From positions 7,891-71,890 of the forward strand of contig DIVF01000040.1 of the NCBI GenBank assembly GCA_002423285.1: a DNA stretch of 64,000 bases, in the 5' to 3' direction. Every line of letters begins with the position of its first letter. Positions within the stretch are counted from its first letter, which is position 1. A model generated the notes under the pieces. It was given only the letters and a program-made list of their open reading frames with translations. It searched no databases and was not told the DNA's origin. The translations under genes and the position numbers were made by a program. Origin of the DNA: Micavibrio sp. UBA6139. Its GTDB lineage: Bacteria; Pseudomonadota; Alphaproteobacteria; Micavibrionales; Micavibrionaceae. This document shows, piece after piece, positions 44,008 to 52,285 of this stretch.

Positions 44008-45344
44008 GACGCGGTCTTTGCCTCACGCACCAGATCATGCAAAAGACCGCGTGATCCAGACCCTGCACCCATGGCTTGCTGCATAAAGAATTGTTTGGCA
44101 GGTGGGAATTTCGCGACCATTTTCAAACCAATTTTGCGCAAGAGGGGCAGCGGCGGCAAGCCGGTTGAAAATAAACGGTTCAGTGAATCCGTGGCCCCGG
44201 CCATCGCCATGTTATCGGCGCGGCGGGCGCGTTCATAACGGGCCAGAATTTCATCGCTGCCAAAATCAGACCCGTCATCCCGTGCTGCTATCAAAATATC
44301 GCACAGCGCATCCAGATCGCGGAAGCCAAGGTTTAAACCTTGTCCGGCAATCGGGTGAATGCCGTGCGCTGCATCGGCAACCAGCGCCAAACGTGTCGCG
44401 GTATAGGTATGAGCGTGCTGCAGGCCCAGCGGATAGGCAAACCGCCCCCCGGCTTGACGTACCCAACCATATTGATCGGGGAAGCGCGCGGTCAGGGCGG
44501 CATCGAAAACATCCTGCGGGTATTTCAGCGCGGATTGATGTTCCGGGCAATGTTCCGTCCACACAACCGATGAGCGATATGATCCATCCGGACCATCCAT
44601 CATCGGCAACGTCGCGAAAGGCCCCTGTTCATGGAAATGTTCAACCGCGACATTATTGTGCGGGTGTTCGTGTTCGGCGACACAGACGATCGCGCGTTGA
44701 TTATAAGACCAGCTGCGTGATGTTATGCCCGCCCAGTCGCGGGTGAAGGAATTACGCCCATCAGCCCCCACTACCAGCGGCGCGGTGAGGGTGCGGCCCC
44801 CCTTCAACGTGACTTGCATGACATCGCCGTTCTGTTCCAGTTTTTCAATCTGGGCCGGGGCCAGATGATCAACACTGTCCAGTTCCTTCATGCGGTTGAA
44901 CAGGGCTATGCGGATCAGGCGGTTTTCAAAAATCCAGCCAAAGGATTGATCGCCCACTTCTTCAGAACCAAAGCGCAGCAAAACCGGGCTGCCACCATCG
45001 AGAATATCAATGGTGCGGATCGGACAGGCGAGGGGATCTAATTCATCCCATACCCCGGCGCGGTCGAGAATTTTTTGTGATCCCCACGAAATCGCCGTAG
45101 TGCGGCCATCAAATTCTTCGGTGGTTTGTGTCACCGGTGCATCGCGGTCGATACAGGCCACGCGGAATCCTTCAGTGCCGAGCAGCGAGGCCAGCGCACC
45201 ACCCGACAGACCACCGCCGATAATCATCACATCGTAATGATCGTTATTTGATTTTTTTGCTGCTCCAAGCTTAGGTGCCGCCTTTACCGCACTGCGGCGC
45301 GGTTTGTTGTGCATATCTGGGGTGGTGTTGCGGGTTTTGCTCAT
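44004..45344 (-). CDS. UbiH/UbiF/COQ6-family FAD monooxygenase
   Basis: 446 residues from the ATG at 45344, preferred for its AAGGAT site. After a basic N-terminal extension, DVMIIGGGLSGG is the FAD-binding GxGxxG strand. VVGADGRNS is the DG motif and LVADAAHGIHPIAGQGLNLG the GD-type motif of ubiquinone-ring hydroxylases. It should hydroxylate a polyprenyl-phenol intermediate of ubiquinone synthesis; the ring position cannot be told. The N-terminal extension of about 40 residues is unusual. Confidence 0.85.
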   Translation of the reverse strand: MSKTRNTTPDMHNKPRRSAVKAAPKLGAAKKSNNDHYDVMIIGGGLSGGALASLLGTEGFRVACIDRDAPVTQTTEEFDGRTTAISWGSQKILDRAGVWDELDPLACPIRTIDILDGGSPVLLRFGSEEVGDQSFGWIFENRLIRIALFNRMKELDSVDHLAPAQIEKLEQNGDVMQVTLKGGRTLTAPLVVGADGRNSFTRDWAGITSRSWSYNQRAIVCVAEHEHPHNNVAVEHFHEQGPFATLPMMDGPDGSYRSSVVWTEHCPEHQSALKYPQDVFDAALTARFPDQYGWVRQAGGRFAYPLGLQHAHTYTATRLALVADAAHGIHPIAGQGLNLGFRDLDALCDILIAARDDGSDFGSDEILARYERARRADNMAMAGATDSLNRLFSTGLPPLPLLRKIGLKMVAKFPPAKQFFMQQAMGAGSGSRGLLHDLVREAKTAS

Positions 45345-45446
45345 CTGGCATCCTTGGGTTTTTTGTAATATAAAGCGGTGCGCCGACGATGTCAGCGTCT
45401 TATTTTCTTTTGTTTTAGACCTCACCCCCACTGGAGTACGCATGTC

Positions 45447-45788
45447 ATGAAAATGGTTATGGCCGTTATTAAGCCCTTTAAACTGGACGATGTCCGCGAA
45501 GCCTTAACGGCGATCGGCGTTGAGGGTCTGACCGTGACAGAAGTGCGCGGGTTTGGCCGTCAAAAGGGCCGGACCGAAGCGGGCGGCCCCACGGCTGATT
45601 ACGTTCCAACCTTCCTGCCCAAGGTCAAAATCGAAGTCGCCATTCCAAAGGCGATGGAAAAAAAGACCGTGGATGCCATCCGCACCGCCGCTAATACGGG
45701 CCGCATCGGGGATGGGAAAATCTTCGTTTATGATTTATCGACGGCCTTGCGTATCCGCACCGGCGAAACCGGCGACGACGCTCTGTAA
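45447..45788 (+). CDS. glnB: PII nitrogen-regulatory protein with altered T-loop
   Basis: 113 residues from the ATG at 45447. MKMVMAVIKPFKLDDVREAL, the KGFGRQKG-like RGFGRQKG, and FLPKVKIEV and GKIFVYDL match GlnB/GlnK. The T-loop reads RTEAGGPTADYVPT: one residue longer than E. coli GlnB, with Tyr46 absent and one Tyr (the Tyr51 equivalent) kept. PII senses ATP/ADP and 2-oxoglutarate. Neither glnA nor amtB is adjacent. A nested palindrome terminator follows. Confidence 0.88.
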   Translation: MKMVMAVIKPFKLDDVREALTAIGVEGLTVTEVRGFGRQKGRTEAGGPTADYVPTFLPKVKIEVAIPKAMEKKTVDAIRTAANTGRIGDGKIFVYDLSTALRIRTGETGDDAL

Positions 45789-45802
45789 GGCATAAAAGAG
45801 AA

Positions 45803-45840
45803 TGGGGTCGAAGGGGTCAATGACCCCTTCAAACGACCCC
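45803..45840. terminator. Nested G/C palindrome after glnB
   Basis: GGGGTCGAAGGGGTC faces GACCCCTTCAAACGACCCC, then CTTAATTTTC. It lies between the converging glnB and beta-barrel genes. Confidence 0.75.
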
Positions 45841-45849
45841 CTTAATTTT

Positions 45850-46536
45850 CTAATCGTTCTGATGTGCGTCCAGATCGTATGGAACGGCCTTAGGCTTGAA
45901 TTTATACTTTACGCCCAGGCGAATTTCATGACCGTTCGGGTCAATCTCATAGCCATTGCTATTCAGCGCCGCACCACCGACCTGACGATACCCGCCTGAC
46001 AGCGATAGATCTTCATTGAGTTGATAATTCAAACCCGCCCCGGCCTGCCACGCCATGCCAGACGTGGTTTCACTGGCAATGCCAAGACCGTCCATGCCGC
46101 CGCGATAAATATCATGCGTCGCCATCCCGGCCCCGAAGGTCAGGAAGGGTTTCAGTTTTGTGCTGCCAACATCGATGTCGTAATAAAGGTTCATCAGGGC
46201 CAGACGCGATTGCCGCTCGCCCGCATCACCAGCACTGCCAGCGGAATAAGACAGCTCGGCCTCAACACGCCATTGCGGTGACAGGCGGAATCCGAGTGAT
46301 CCGGCAAAACCGCGCCCCGCTTGCAGGGCCATGTCTTGGGAAATCAGATTATTGGTCATCAGGCCGGCCATGCCGATGGATGGCGGGCGTTTATAATCAT
46401 AGGACAAGGTCGCTGGGGTGATATTCAACCCCATAAACCCGCCGCTGAACAGGCGACCTGCCATAGCACTGGTCCCTGATCCAATCAGAATCAGGCTAAC
46501 AGCAAGGCTGGCAAAGGCGATTCGCTTTAAAGACAT
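45850..46536 (-). CDS. Outer-membrane beta-barrel protein
   Basis: 228 residues. Signal peptide cleaved near SAMA|GR. Alternating-hydrophobicity strands with Gly/Tyr-rich turns (LGFRLSPQWRVEAELSY, LKPFLTFGAGMATHDIY, NEDLSLSGGYRQVG) fit an eight-stranded OmpA/OmpX/opacity-type barrel. The final strand EIRLGVKYKFKP is followed by a 14-residue tail, so the last aromatic is not at the C-terminus. Function unknown. Confidence 0.75.
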   Translation of the reverse strand: MSLKRIAFASLAVSLILIGSGTSAMAGRLFSGGFMGLNITPATLSYDYKRPPSIGMAGLMTNNLISQDMALQAGRGFAGSLGFRLSPQWRVEAELSYSAGSAGDAGERQSRLALMNLYYDIDVGSTKLKPFLTFGAGMATHDIYRGGMDGLGIASETTSGMAWQAGAGLNYQLNEDLSLSGGYRQVGGAALNSNGYEIDPNGHEIRLGVKYKFKPKAVPYDLDAHQND

Positions 46537-46620
46537 GGTGATAATTTAAAAACCCGGACGGGCTGGAAGGACGAAAACGCAAGTCAGAATAAACACACAA
46601 GAATCAGTGTATGCAAAAGC

Positions 46621-46652
46621 AAACGACCGGGCAAGGATTTGTCCGGTCGTTT
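46621..46652 (-). terminator. Terminator of the unknown gene at 46681
   Basis: A 10-bp stem AAACGACCGG/CCGGTCGTTT with a 12-base loop. On the minus strand it ends CGTTTGCTTTTGC. Confidence 0.65.
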
Positions 46653-46680
46653 GAATATTCTTTTGACGATATGGGAATTT

Positions 46681-47301
46681 TTAAGCGATTGGTGCATCCA
46701 CGCGGATCGGCAGATCAGCGGCAATCGGTTCATCATCCAGCATTTCAATCATGCCTGTTGGCTGTACGGCGAAATTGGCGATGAACAGCGCGTTGGAATA
46801 GAACACAACCGCATCACACAGGAAAAAGCCCTGTTCGTTTTTCCCCTCATATGTTGCCGGACGCACTGTGCCTTCAATAACCGAGCGTGTTTGCGGGTCC
46901 ATTGTTTTTGGCATGTCGGCATTGTTCATGTCTTCGGCGATCAGGAAAGGGCCTTCTTCCCCGCGCACAAAGAAGCAGAAGAAGCGCAGATATTCGAGAA
47001 CATTGTCCTCGGTAATCTTCACAGGCGCCTTCGCGTTGATTTCGTGGATTGGCGGTGATGTGCCGTTCAGGCGGAACAGATTGCCCTGTTCGGTCAGGTA
47101 ATACACCACCAGATTGGCCGGGGACCATGTTGCGTCCTTGACCTGCACCAGAACCACTTGGTCGTAGAACGGCAGAGCGCGCCACGAAACCGTGCTGGTC
47201 TGTGCTGAAACCTTATATTTCCCGTCAATCGGGTTAATCTGGTCGAGGAAGCCCTGAAGGTATTCGCCTTCGACCGGGGACCATTTGTCGTCATTGTACA
47301 T
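46681..47301 (-). CDS. Unknown conserved-looking soluble protein
   Basis: 206 residues, no signal or membrane helix. Mixed alpha/beta composition with SPVEGEYLQGFLDQINPIDG at the N-terminus and FLCDAVVFYSNALFIANF toward the C-terminus. Single gene with its own terminator. I do not recognise the family. Confidence 0.65.
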   Translation of the reverse strand: MYNDDKWSPVEGEYLQGFLDQINPIDGKYKVSAQTSTVSWRALPFYDQVVLVQVKDATWSPANLVVYYLTEQGNLFRLNGTSPPIHEINAKAPVKITEDNVLEYLRFFCFFVRGEEGPFLIAEDMNNADMPKTMDPQTRSVIEGTVRPATYEGKNEQGFFLCDAVVFYSNALFIANFAVQPTGMIEMLDDEPIAADLPIRVDAPIA

Positions 47302-47439
47302 GGACGATACTGCCTTGTTTTTGTTTATAGATTAAACCTTACGGCCATCATGAACAGACAAGCCGCCCGGCGCAAGCCCAGATTTGAAAAAAATCGGGCC
47401 CGTCCGGCTTCGGATACGACATTAGGTCAGAAAAGTTAA

Positions 47440-47718
47440 TTATTTGTGATGGTCCTGCTCATCAAAGCTTCGGCGCATCAGGTTAAAGATTCCGGCCAGA
47501 CACAGCCCGAACAGCAACAGTCCCGGAACATAAAATTCCCCATTATCGGCATGGGCCGATAAAAACAGGGCGACAAGGCTGAAAAACGCTAGAAATCCGC
47601 CAAAAAACCACCGTTCAATGTGGCTGTTGGCCTGGTGTTCAGGGTGGGTCGGATGGTCCCGCGCGATGGATTTGGCCCGGTACGCGGGTGAATTGGGCCT
47701 GTGATGGTGGTGGGGCAT
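47440..47718 (-). CDS. Small two-helix membrane protein
   Basis: 92 residues from the ATG at 47718, with a strong AGGAGGA site upstream. A His-rich N-terminus (MPHHHHRPN) is followed by two membrane helices (FFGGFLAFFSLVALFLSA and FYVPGLLLFGLCLAGIF). Hypothetical; the histidines might bind metal. Confidence 0.65.
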   Translation of the reverse strand: MPHHHHRPNSPAYRAKSIARDHPTHPEHQANSHIERWFFGGFLAFFSLVALFLSAHADNGEFYVPGLLLFGLCLAGIFNLMRRSFDEQDHHK

Positions 47719-47864
47719 GAAAATCCTCCTATTCCAGGCGAATTTTAGAGTTTTCAAAACGCCTATTTCCCTATTATATCACGGGCTTCCCTTAAAATTT
47801 GCTGAAACGGGGGCAGGTTTTACGGGAATCTTGCCTGAATCTTGCGGGGGCACCCCCGAAGTGG

Positions 47865-47893
47865 TTGACAGAATGGGGAGCCTTCAGTATAAA
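47865..47893 (+). promoter_or_regulatory. Consensus promoter of rpmH-rnpA
   Basis: Perfect TTGACA, 17-bp spacer and TATAAA, about 46 bp before the rpmH start. It is the best sigma-70-type promoter in the window, as expected for a ribosomal-protein gene. Confidence 0.85.
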
Positions 47894-47938
47894 ACCCCAG
47901 CTTATAAACACTTATTTGAAGAGAAGACGGAGCGCATT

Positions 47939-48073
47939 ATGAAACGCCCATTTCAACCTAGCCGTATTGTTCGTGCCCGCCGCCACGGTTTCCGTGCCCG
48001 CATGGCGACAAAAGCCGGTCGTTTGATTCTGAACTCACGCCGCGCGCTGGGTCGTAAAAAACTCTCCGCTTAA
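47939..48073 (+). CDS. rpmH: Ribosomal protein L34
   Basis: 44 residues, MKRPFQPSRIVRARRHGFRA..LGRKKLSA, an intact L34. It heads the conserved rpmH-rnpA-yidD-yidC-engB cluster. The true start is the ATG at 47939; the much longer upstream open frame crosses the promoter and is not real. Confidence 0.97.
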   Translation: MKRPFQPSRIVRARRHGFRARMATKAGRLILNSRRALGRKKLSA

Positions 48074-48150
48074 TTTTAAGCGTAGAGCCCATCGCGGTAT
48101 TTTTGGACCTTTGCGGTAAGGCCGCATTGGATTCCTGAAAGGTCCGGACG

Positions 48151-48543
48151 ATGAAGCAGTCACAGGATAAAATAGCGATGTTAGGCCGCCTGAAAAGGCG
48201 GTCTGATTTTTTGCGTGTTCAGGGTTCGGGCCGCAAATGGGTTTCTCAAAGCCTGATCCTTCAGGTGGTAGATAATATGTCTCCGTTCTGCCGTTACGGT
48301 ATCACCGTCAGCAAAAAAACCAGTAAATCCGCCGTTGTGCGCAACCGTATCAAACGCCGCCTGCGCGCGGTGCTGTGTAATGTCCTGCCCGATCATGCCA
48401 AACCCGGCATTGATTATGTGGTGGTTGGGCGCATTCTGGGCGAAACCTGTTCGGCGGAGATGCTGGAAAAGGATTTGCTGTGGTGCTTGAAGCGGATGGA
48501 ACTGCGGAAAGAGCCTGAGACTGGAGCTAAAAATGAAGGCTGA
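48151..48543 (+). CDS. rnpA: Ribonuclease P protein component
   Basis: 130 residues. GRLKRRSDFLRVQ and the RNR motif AVVRNRIKRRLR mark the RnpA RNA-binding fold, which assists the RNase P RNA in tRNA 5' processing. GAAAGG lies before the start. It overlaps yidD by 11 bases. Confidence 0.95.
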   Translation: MKQSQDKIAMLGRLKRRSDFLRVQGSGRKWVSQSLILQVVDNMSPFCRYGITVSKKTSKSAVVRNRIKRRLRAVLCNVLPDHAKPGIDYVVVGRILGETCSAEMLEKDLLWCLKRMELRKEPETGAKNEG

Positions 48544-48817
48544 GGCGCTTTTAAGTCGGGCCCTTATTCTGCTGGTGCAGCTCTACCGCGCGGCCCTGTC
48601 ACCCTTTATGGGCCCTGGAAAGTGCCGTTATGACCCAACCTGTTCTGCTTATGCCATTGAGGCCTTGCGCAGCCATGGGCCGTTTCGGGGCGGCTGGTTG
48701 GCCTTGCGGCGGATATCGTCTTGCCACGGGTGGAGCCGCCGCCCCTTCCATGATCCGGTTCCCTCCGCTATAAAACCGGGATGTAATCCTCTTTGTAACC
48801 ACGACCCGCAAGATTAG
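48533..48817 (+). CDS. yidD: Membrane insertion efficiency factor YidD
   Basis: 94 residues. LVQLYRAALSPFMGPGKCRYDPTCSAYAIEAL with the conserved cysteines and RISSCHGW are the YidD signature. It aids YidC-dependent membrane insertion. Overlaps rnpA and precedes yidC. Confidence 0.93.
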   Translation: MKAEALLSRALILLVQLYRAALSPFMGPGKCRYDPTCSAYAIEALRSHGPFRGGWLALRRISSCHGWSRRPFHDPVPSAIKPGCNPLCNHDPQD

Positions 48818-48843
48818 AGACGCGGGCTTTAAAGGACGCGACG

Positions 48844-50805
48844 ATGTTTCAAGGCAAAGGCCCGAATATGAACAGCCCCATCACCGGTAATAAGGAAGGC
48901 ATGCACCCTGATGACCGCCGCAATCTGGTGGTGTTCATTGTTGTGTCGCTGGTCTTGTATCTGGCCTTTGATCATTTCGTGTTGCAGCCAAAAATTGACG
49001 CGATGCGTGCCGCGCAAATCGCGATGACCACCGCCCCTGATTCAGTAACACCCGGCATTGATGGTGTTGAAAAAATTTCTGCACCACGCAGCCGCGATGC
49101 TGTCGTTGCCGAAGATACGCGCTTGAAGATTGATAACGGCGCTGTATTTGGCACCTTGCCGCTGACTGGCAACCGCATTGATGACATTCAGATGTCCAAA
49201 TATTTTAAAACGCTGGATGGTGATAAAACAGGTCGCGGTGATCATGTTGCTATTCTTTCGCCAACGGGTACGGCCCATCCGCGCTACGCTGAATTTGGCT
49301 GGGTGGCTGATGGTGCCGGCACGCGCGTTCCTGATAAAAACACACGCTGGAACGTGACCGGCAATACAACGCTGGCCAAAGACAAGCCCGTGACCATGAG
49401 CTGGAATAACGGCGCTGGCCTGACATTTGAGCGCGTTTATGCTGTTGATGACCGTTATATTGTAACCATCACACAGCGCGTTCGTAATACGGGCGGCAAT
49501 ACCGCGACACTTTATCCTTATTCGCTGGTGGCGGGGACAGGCTTGCCGGAAGGCTACAGCAAAAGCGCCATCGCGCACGAAGGCCCGATTGGTTATGTCG
49601 GCGAAGAACTGCACGAAGTGACCTATAAAAATTTGGCCGAAAAAGGAAACCAGACCTATACAGCGGCCAAGGGCTGGATCGGGATCACCGAAAAATACTT
49701 TATGGCGGCCCTTATCCCGCAACAGGGTGAGGCTGTAAAATACAATTTCATCAGCACCAATGCCGCTGGCGGTGTCAAACGCTATCAGGTTGATACGCTG
49801 GGCGGCGGGCGTGAAATCGCGCCGGGCGACAGTGTTGAATATGTGGCATCGCTCTTTGCCGGGGCCAAGGAAGTGCGTTTGCTGGACGCCTATGAAAAGC
49901 AACTCAGCATCCCGCATTTCGATCTGGCCGTTGATTTTGGTCTGTATTATTTCCTGACCAAGCCGTTCTTCTATGTCTTGTCCTTCATTGGCAGTCATGT
50001 CGGCAATTTCGGGATCGCGATTATCATATTCACGATTTTGCTGCGCGGCGCGATGTTCCCGCTCAACAACACCTCCTATCGCTCCTTCGCGAAACTGAAA
50101 AAAATCGCGCCGGAAATGACGGAGCTGCGCGCCAAATACGGCGAAGACAAACAAACCCTGCAAAAGGAACTGATCGCGCTTTACGGGCGTGAAAAGGTCA
50201 ATCCGGCGGCAGGCTGCTTGCCGATCTTGCTGCAAATTCCAATTTTCTTTGCGCTGTATAAGGTTTTGTCTGTGACCATTGAAATGCGTCATGCGCCGTT
50301 CTTTGGCTGGATTCACGATCTGTCCGCGCCGGACCCGACAACGGTGTTTAACCTGTTCGGCATTTTGCCGTTCACACCGCCATCGTTCCTGATGATTGGT
50401 GCGTGGCCGTGCCTGATGTTGCTGGCGATGCTGGTCCAGCGTCAAATGAACTCGCCACCACAAGACCCGATTCAGGCAAAAATGATGGCCTTCATGCCGT
50501 ACATGATGGTGTTCATCATGGCACCGTTTGCCGCCGGTCTGGTCATTTACTGGACGGTCAGCAACACATTGTCGGTTATTCAACAGTTCATCATCATGAA
50601 ATCGATGGGCGTCGAAGTGACCTTCTTCCACAAAACAGATGCTGAGAAAAAGCTGGAAGAACAAGTGAAAGCTGGTCCTGATGTTCACCCGGAAATGGAG
50701 ATCATCGAAGGCCAGGTCGAAGAAGCCTTGTTCGGCGATGATGACGATACAAAACCAACCACACCGGTCAGCGCTCCAAAACCGCGCAAAAAGAAGAAAC
50801 GCTAA
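48844..50805 (+). CDS. yidC: Membrane protein insertase YidC
   Basis: 653 residues. The first membrane helix lies near residue 28-45, followed by a large periplasmic domain (about 60-355) and the five-helix insertase core with FPLNNTSYRSFAKLKKIAPE and AGCLPILLQIPIFFALYKVL. A long basic C-terminal tail (KPRKKKKR) may bind ribosomes. AAAGGA precedes the start. It shares one base with engB. Confidence 0.96.
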   Translation: MFQGKGPNMNSPITGNKEGMHPDDRRNLVVFIVVSLVLYLAFDHFVLQPKIDAMRAAQIAMTTAPDSVTPGIDGVEKISAPRSRDAVVAEDTRLKIDNGAVFGTLPLTGNRIDDIQMSKYFKTLDGDKTGRGDHVAILSPTGTAHPRYAEFGWVADGAGTRVPDKNTRWNVTGNTTLAKDKPVTMSWNNGAGLTFERVYAVDDRYIVTITQRVRNTGGNTATLYPYSLVAGTGLPEGYSKSAIAHEGPIGYVGEELHEVTYKNLAEKGNQTYTAAKGWIGITEKYFMAALIPQQGEAVKYNFISTNAAGGVKRYQVDTLGGGREIAPGDSVEYVASLFAGAKEVRLLDAYEKQLSIPHFDLAVDFGLYYFLTKPFFYVLSFIGSHVGNFGIAIIIFTILLRGAMFPLNNTSYRSFAKLKKIAPEMTELRAKYGEDKQTLQKELIALYGREKVNPAAGCLPILLQIPIFFALYKVLSVTIEMRHAPFFGWIHDLSAPDPTTVFNLFGILPFTPPSFLMIGAWPCLMLLAMLVQRQMNSPPQDPIQAKMMAFMPYMMVFIMAPFAAGLVIYWTVSNTLSVIQQFIIMKSMGVEVTFFHKTDAEKKLEEQVKAGPDVHPEMEIIEGQVEEALFGDDDDTKPTTPVSAPKPRKKKKR

Positions 50806-51467
50806 TGAGTGATAATGATACAGGCGACATCCCACCTTATGATCCGGGTAAAATCCTGAGGACCGTCTTTTTAGGTCCGTGCGATTTTATCGCGGGTTTT
50901 CAGGACATCGATCAGATGATTCGGTTCGATTTTCCACATGTTCCCGGTGAGATCGGCTTTGTCGGGCGTTCGAATGTTGGTAAATCATCGCTCATCAATG
51001 CGCTGACGGGCCGTAATGCCTTGGCGCGGACATCGCATACGCCGGGCCGCACGCAACAGCTCAATTTCTTCAATCTCGGCGGGCATTTAATGCTGGTCGA
51101 TATGCCGGGTTACGGGTTTGCGCAGGTGTCAAAATCAATGCGCAAGGCGTGGGATCATTTGATCTTCACCTATCTGCGTGGTCGTCCGGTTTTGCGCTGT
51201 GTTTTCGTGCTGGTTGATTCCCGCCACGGTTTAAAAGACAGCGACCGCGAAGTCATGACCATGCTGGATAAGGCCGGGGTTGCCTATCGCATCGTTTTGA
51301 CAAAGACGGATAAGGCTGAAGATTTAGAAACCATCGCCACCGATGTTGAAATGGCGATCAAGAAACATGCCGCCGCGTTCCCGGTTGTTTACCGGACCAG
51401 TTCTGAAACGGGGGATGGGATTGATATCCTGCGCCGCGCCGTGCTGGACGCTGCGACAGGCCAATAA
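50805..51467 (+). CDS. engB: Ribosome biogenesis GTPase EngB
   Basis: 220 residues of the YsxC/YihA family. P-loop GRSNVGKSS, switch HTPGRTQQLNFF, DMPGYGFA (G3) and TKTDKAED (G4). It acts in 50S subunit assembly. Its start overlaps the yidC stop (TAATG). Confidence 0.95.
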   Translation: MSDNDTGDIPPYDPGKILRTVFLGPCDFIAGFQDIDQMIRFDFPHVPGEIGFVGRSNVGKSSLINALTGRNALARTSHTPGRTQQLNFFNLGGHLMLVDMPGYGFAQVSKSMRKAWDHLIFTYLRGRPVLRCVFVLVDSRHGLKDSDREVMTMLDKAGVAYRIVLTKTDKAEDLETIATDVEMAIKKHAAAFPVVYRTSSETGDGIDILRRAVLDAATGQ

Positions 51468-51469
51468 TC

Positions 51470-52198
51470 TTACCGGTTGATAATCATCGTATAAAAACCA
51501 TAGCGCGTGCCATCGGTGACGCAGGCACTTGGTTTTTCTTCACAATCTGTGCATTGGCTTAAATCAAATTCAGCCACGTTTGCACTGGGGTGAACGGCGA
51601 CGCCCGGTGGGTTTTCCCGGTCGATCAAAAGGCTGGGGATGGTGGTGCCGAGCAGCGGAATGTCAGTCGTTCCCGTGAGGCGCAGGTTAATCCGTTCGCA
51701 GACTTCTTTTTTAATCTGGTACGCGACCAGCATCACATCAGGGGCCGCACTTTGGCTCCATTCAAAATTATTGAACATGCCTAAATACCACCCGGCGGGC
51801 GGTGTCGTGGATGTTTGCAAAACTCCTTCATCCGGCAGGCGGGCCAGACTGAGGCCGCCGCCACCGGGGTGGTAAACCTTATTGCCGTTCGGCGCCGTAT
51901 CAAAATTGGGCTGGCCGGGCTGGGTGAAATCAAGGGCAGAGCTATCTGCCCCGGTCATGGTCATCATGTCGATGGATTGTTTGACCTGATAGGGATAGGC
52001 CATGATTTGTCCGGCAATAATATCGGCCTTTTCCGCGCTTAAGGCTGATCCTTCCGATGAATCATTCTGGCGCGTGATGGTAAAGGCAAGTGCTGCAAAC
52101 AGGGCGACCACGATCAAAACATAAATCGTGGCGTTTCCAGCCTGTGCGGCGGCCGATTGGCGGGGGAGATTTTCAAAAAAGGTGGTTTGCAGGCTCAT
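51470..52198 (-). CDS. Pseudopilin-like membrane-anchored protein
   Basis: 243 residues from the ATG at 52198. A polar leader (QSAAAQAGNATIY) is followed by one hydrophobic helix (VLIVVALFAALAFTIT) and a large extracytoplasmic part with four C-terminal cysteines (CTDCEEKPSAC). This resembles type IV pilin/pseudopilin N-termini, though the Gly-Phe-x-x-x-Glu processing motif is not canonical. Converges with engB two bases away. Assembly partners are not in view. Confidence 0.6.
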   Translation of the reverse strand: MSLQTTFFENLPRQSAAAQAGNATIYVLIVVALFAALAFTITRQNDSSEGSALSAEKADIIAGQIMAYPYQVKQSIDMMTMTGADSSALDFTQPGQPNFDTAPNGNKVYHPGGGGLSLARLPDEGVLQTSTTPPAGWYLGMFNNFEWSQSAAPDVMLVAYQIKKEVCERINLRLTGTTDIPLLGTTIPSLLIDRENPPGVAVHPSANVAEFDLSQCTDCEEKPSACVTDGTRYGFYTMIINR

Positions 52199-52285
52199 AA
52201 ATGCTATTCTAAACCCATTACACAAAAAGCGCGATAATCGTTTTTGGGCCAAAAATCTAAGGGCCTGAGAATCCGGAGAAATATT

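Noticed and set aside
47717..47938. N-terminal extension of rpmH
   Set aside because: It covers the consensus promoter; L34 begins at MKRPFQPS.
49042..50835. 597-codon minus-strand open frame
   Set aside because: It lies fully antisense to yidC, with His/Arg/Gln-rich composition typical of shadow frames and no recognisable motif.
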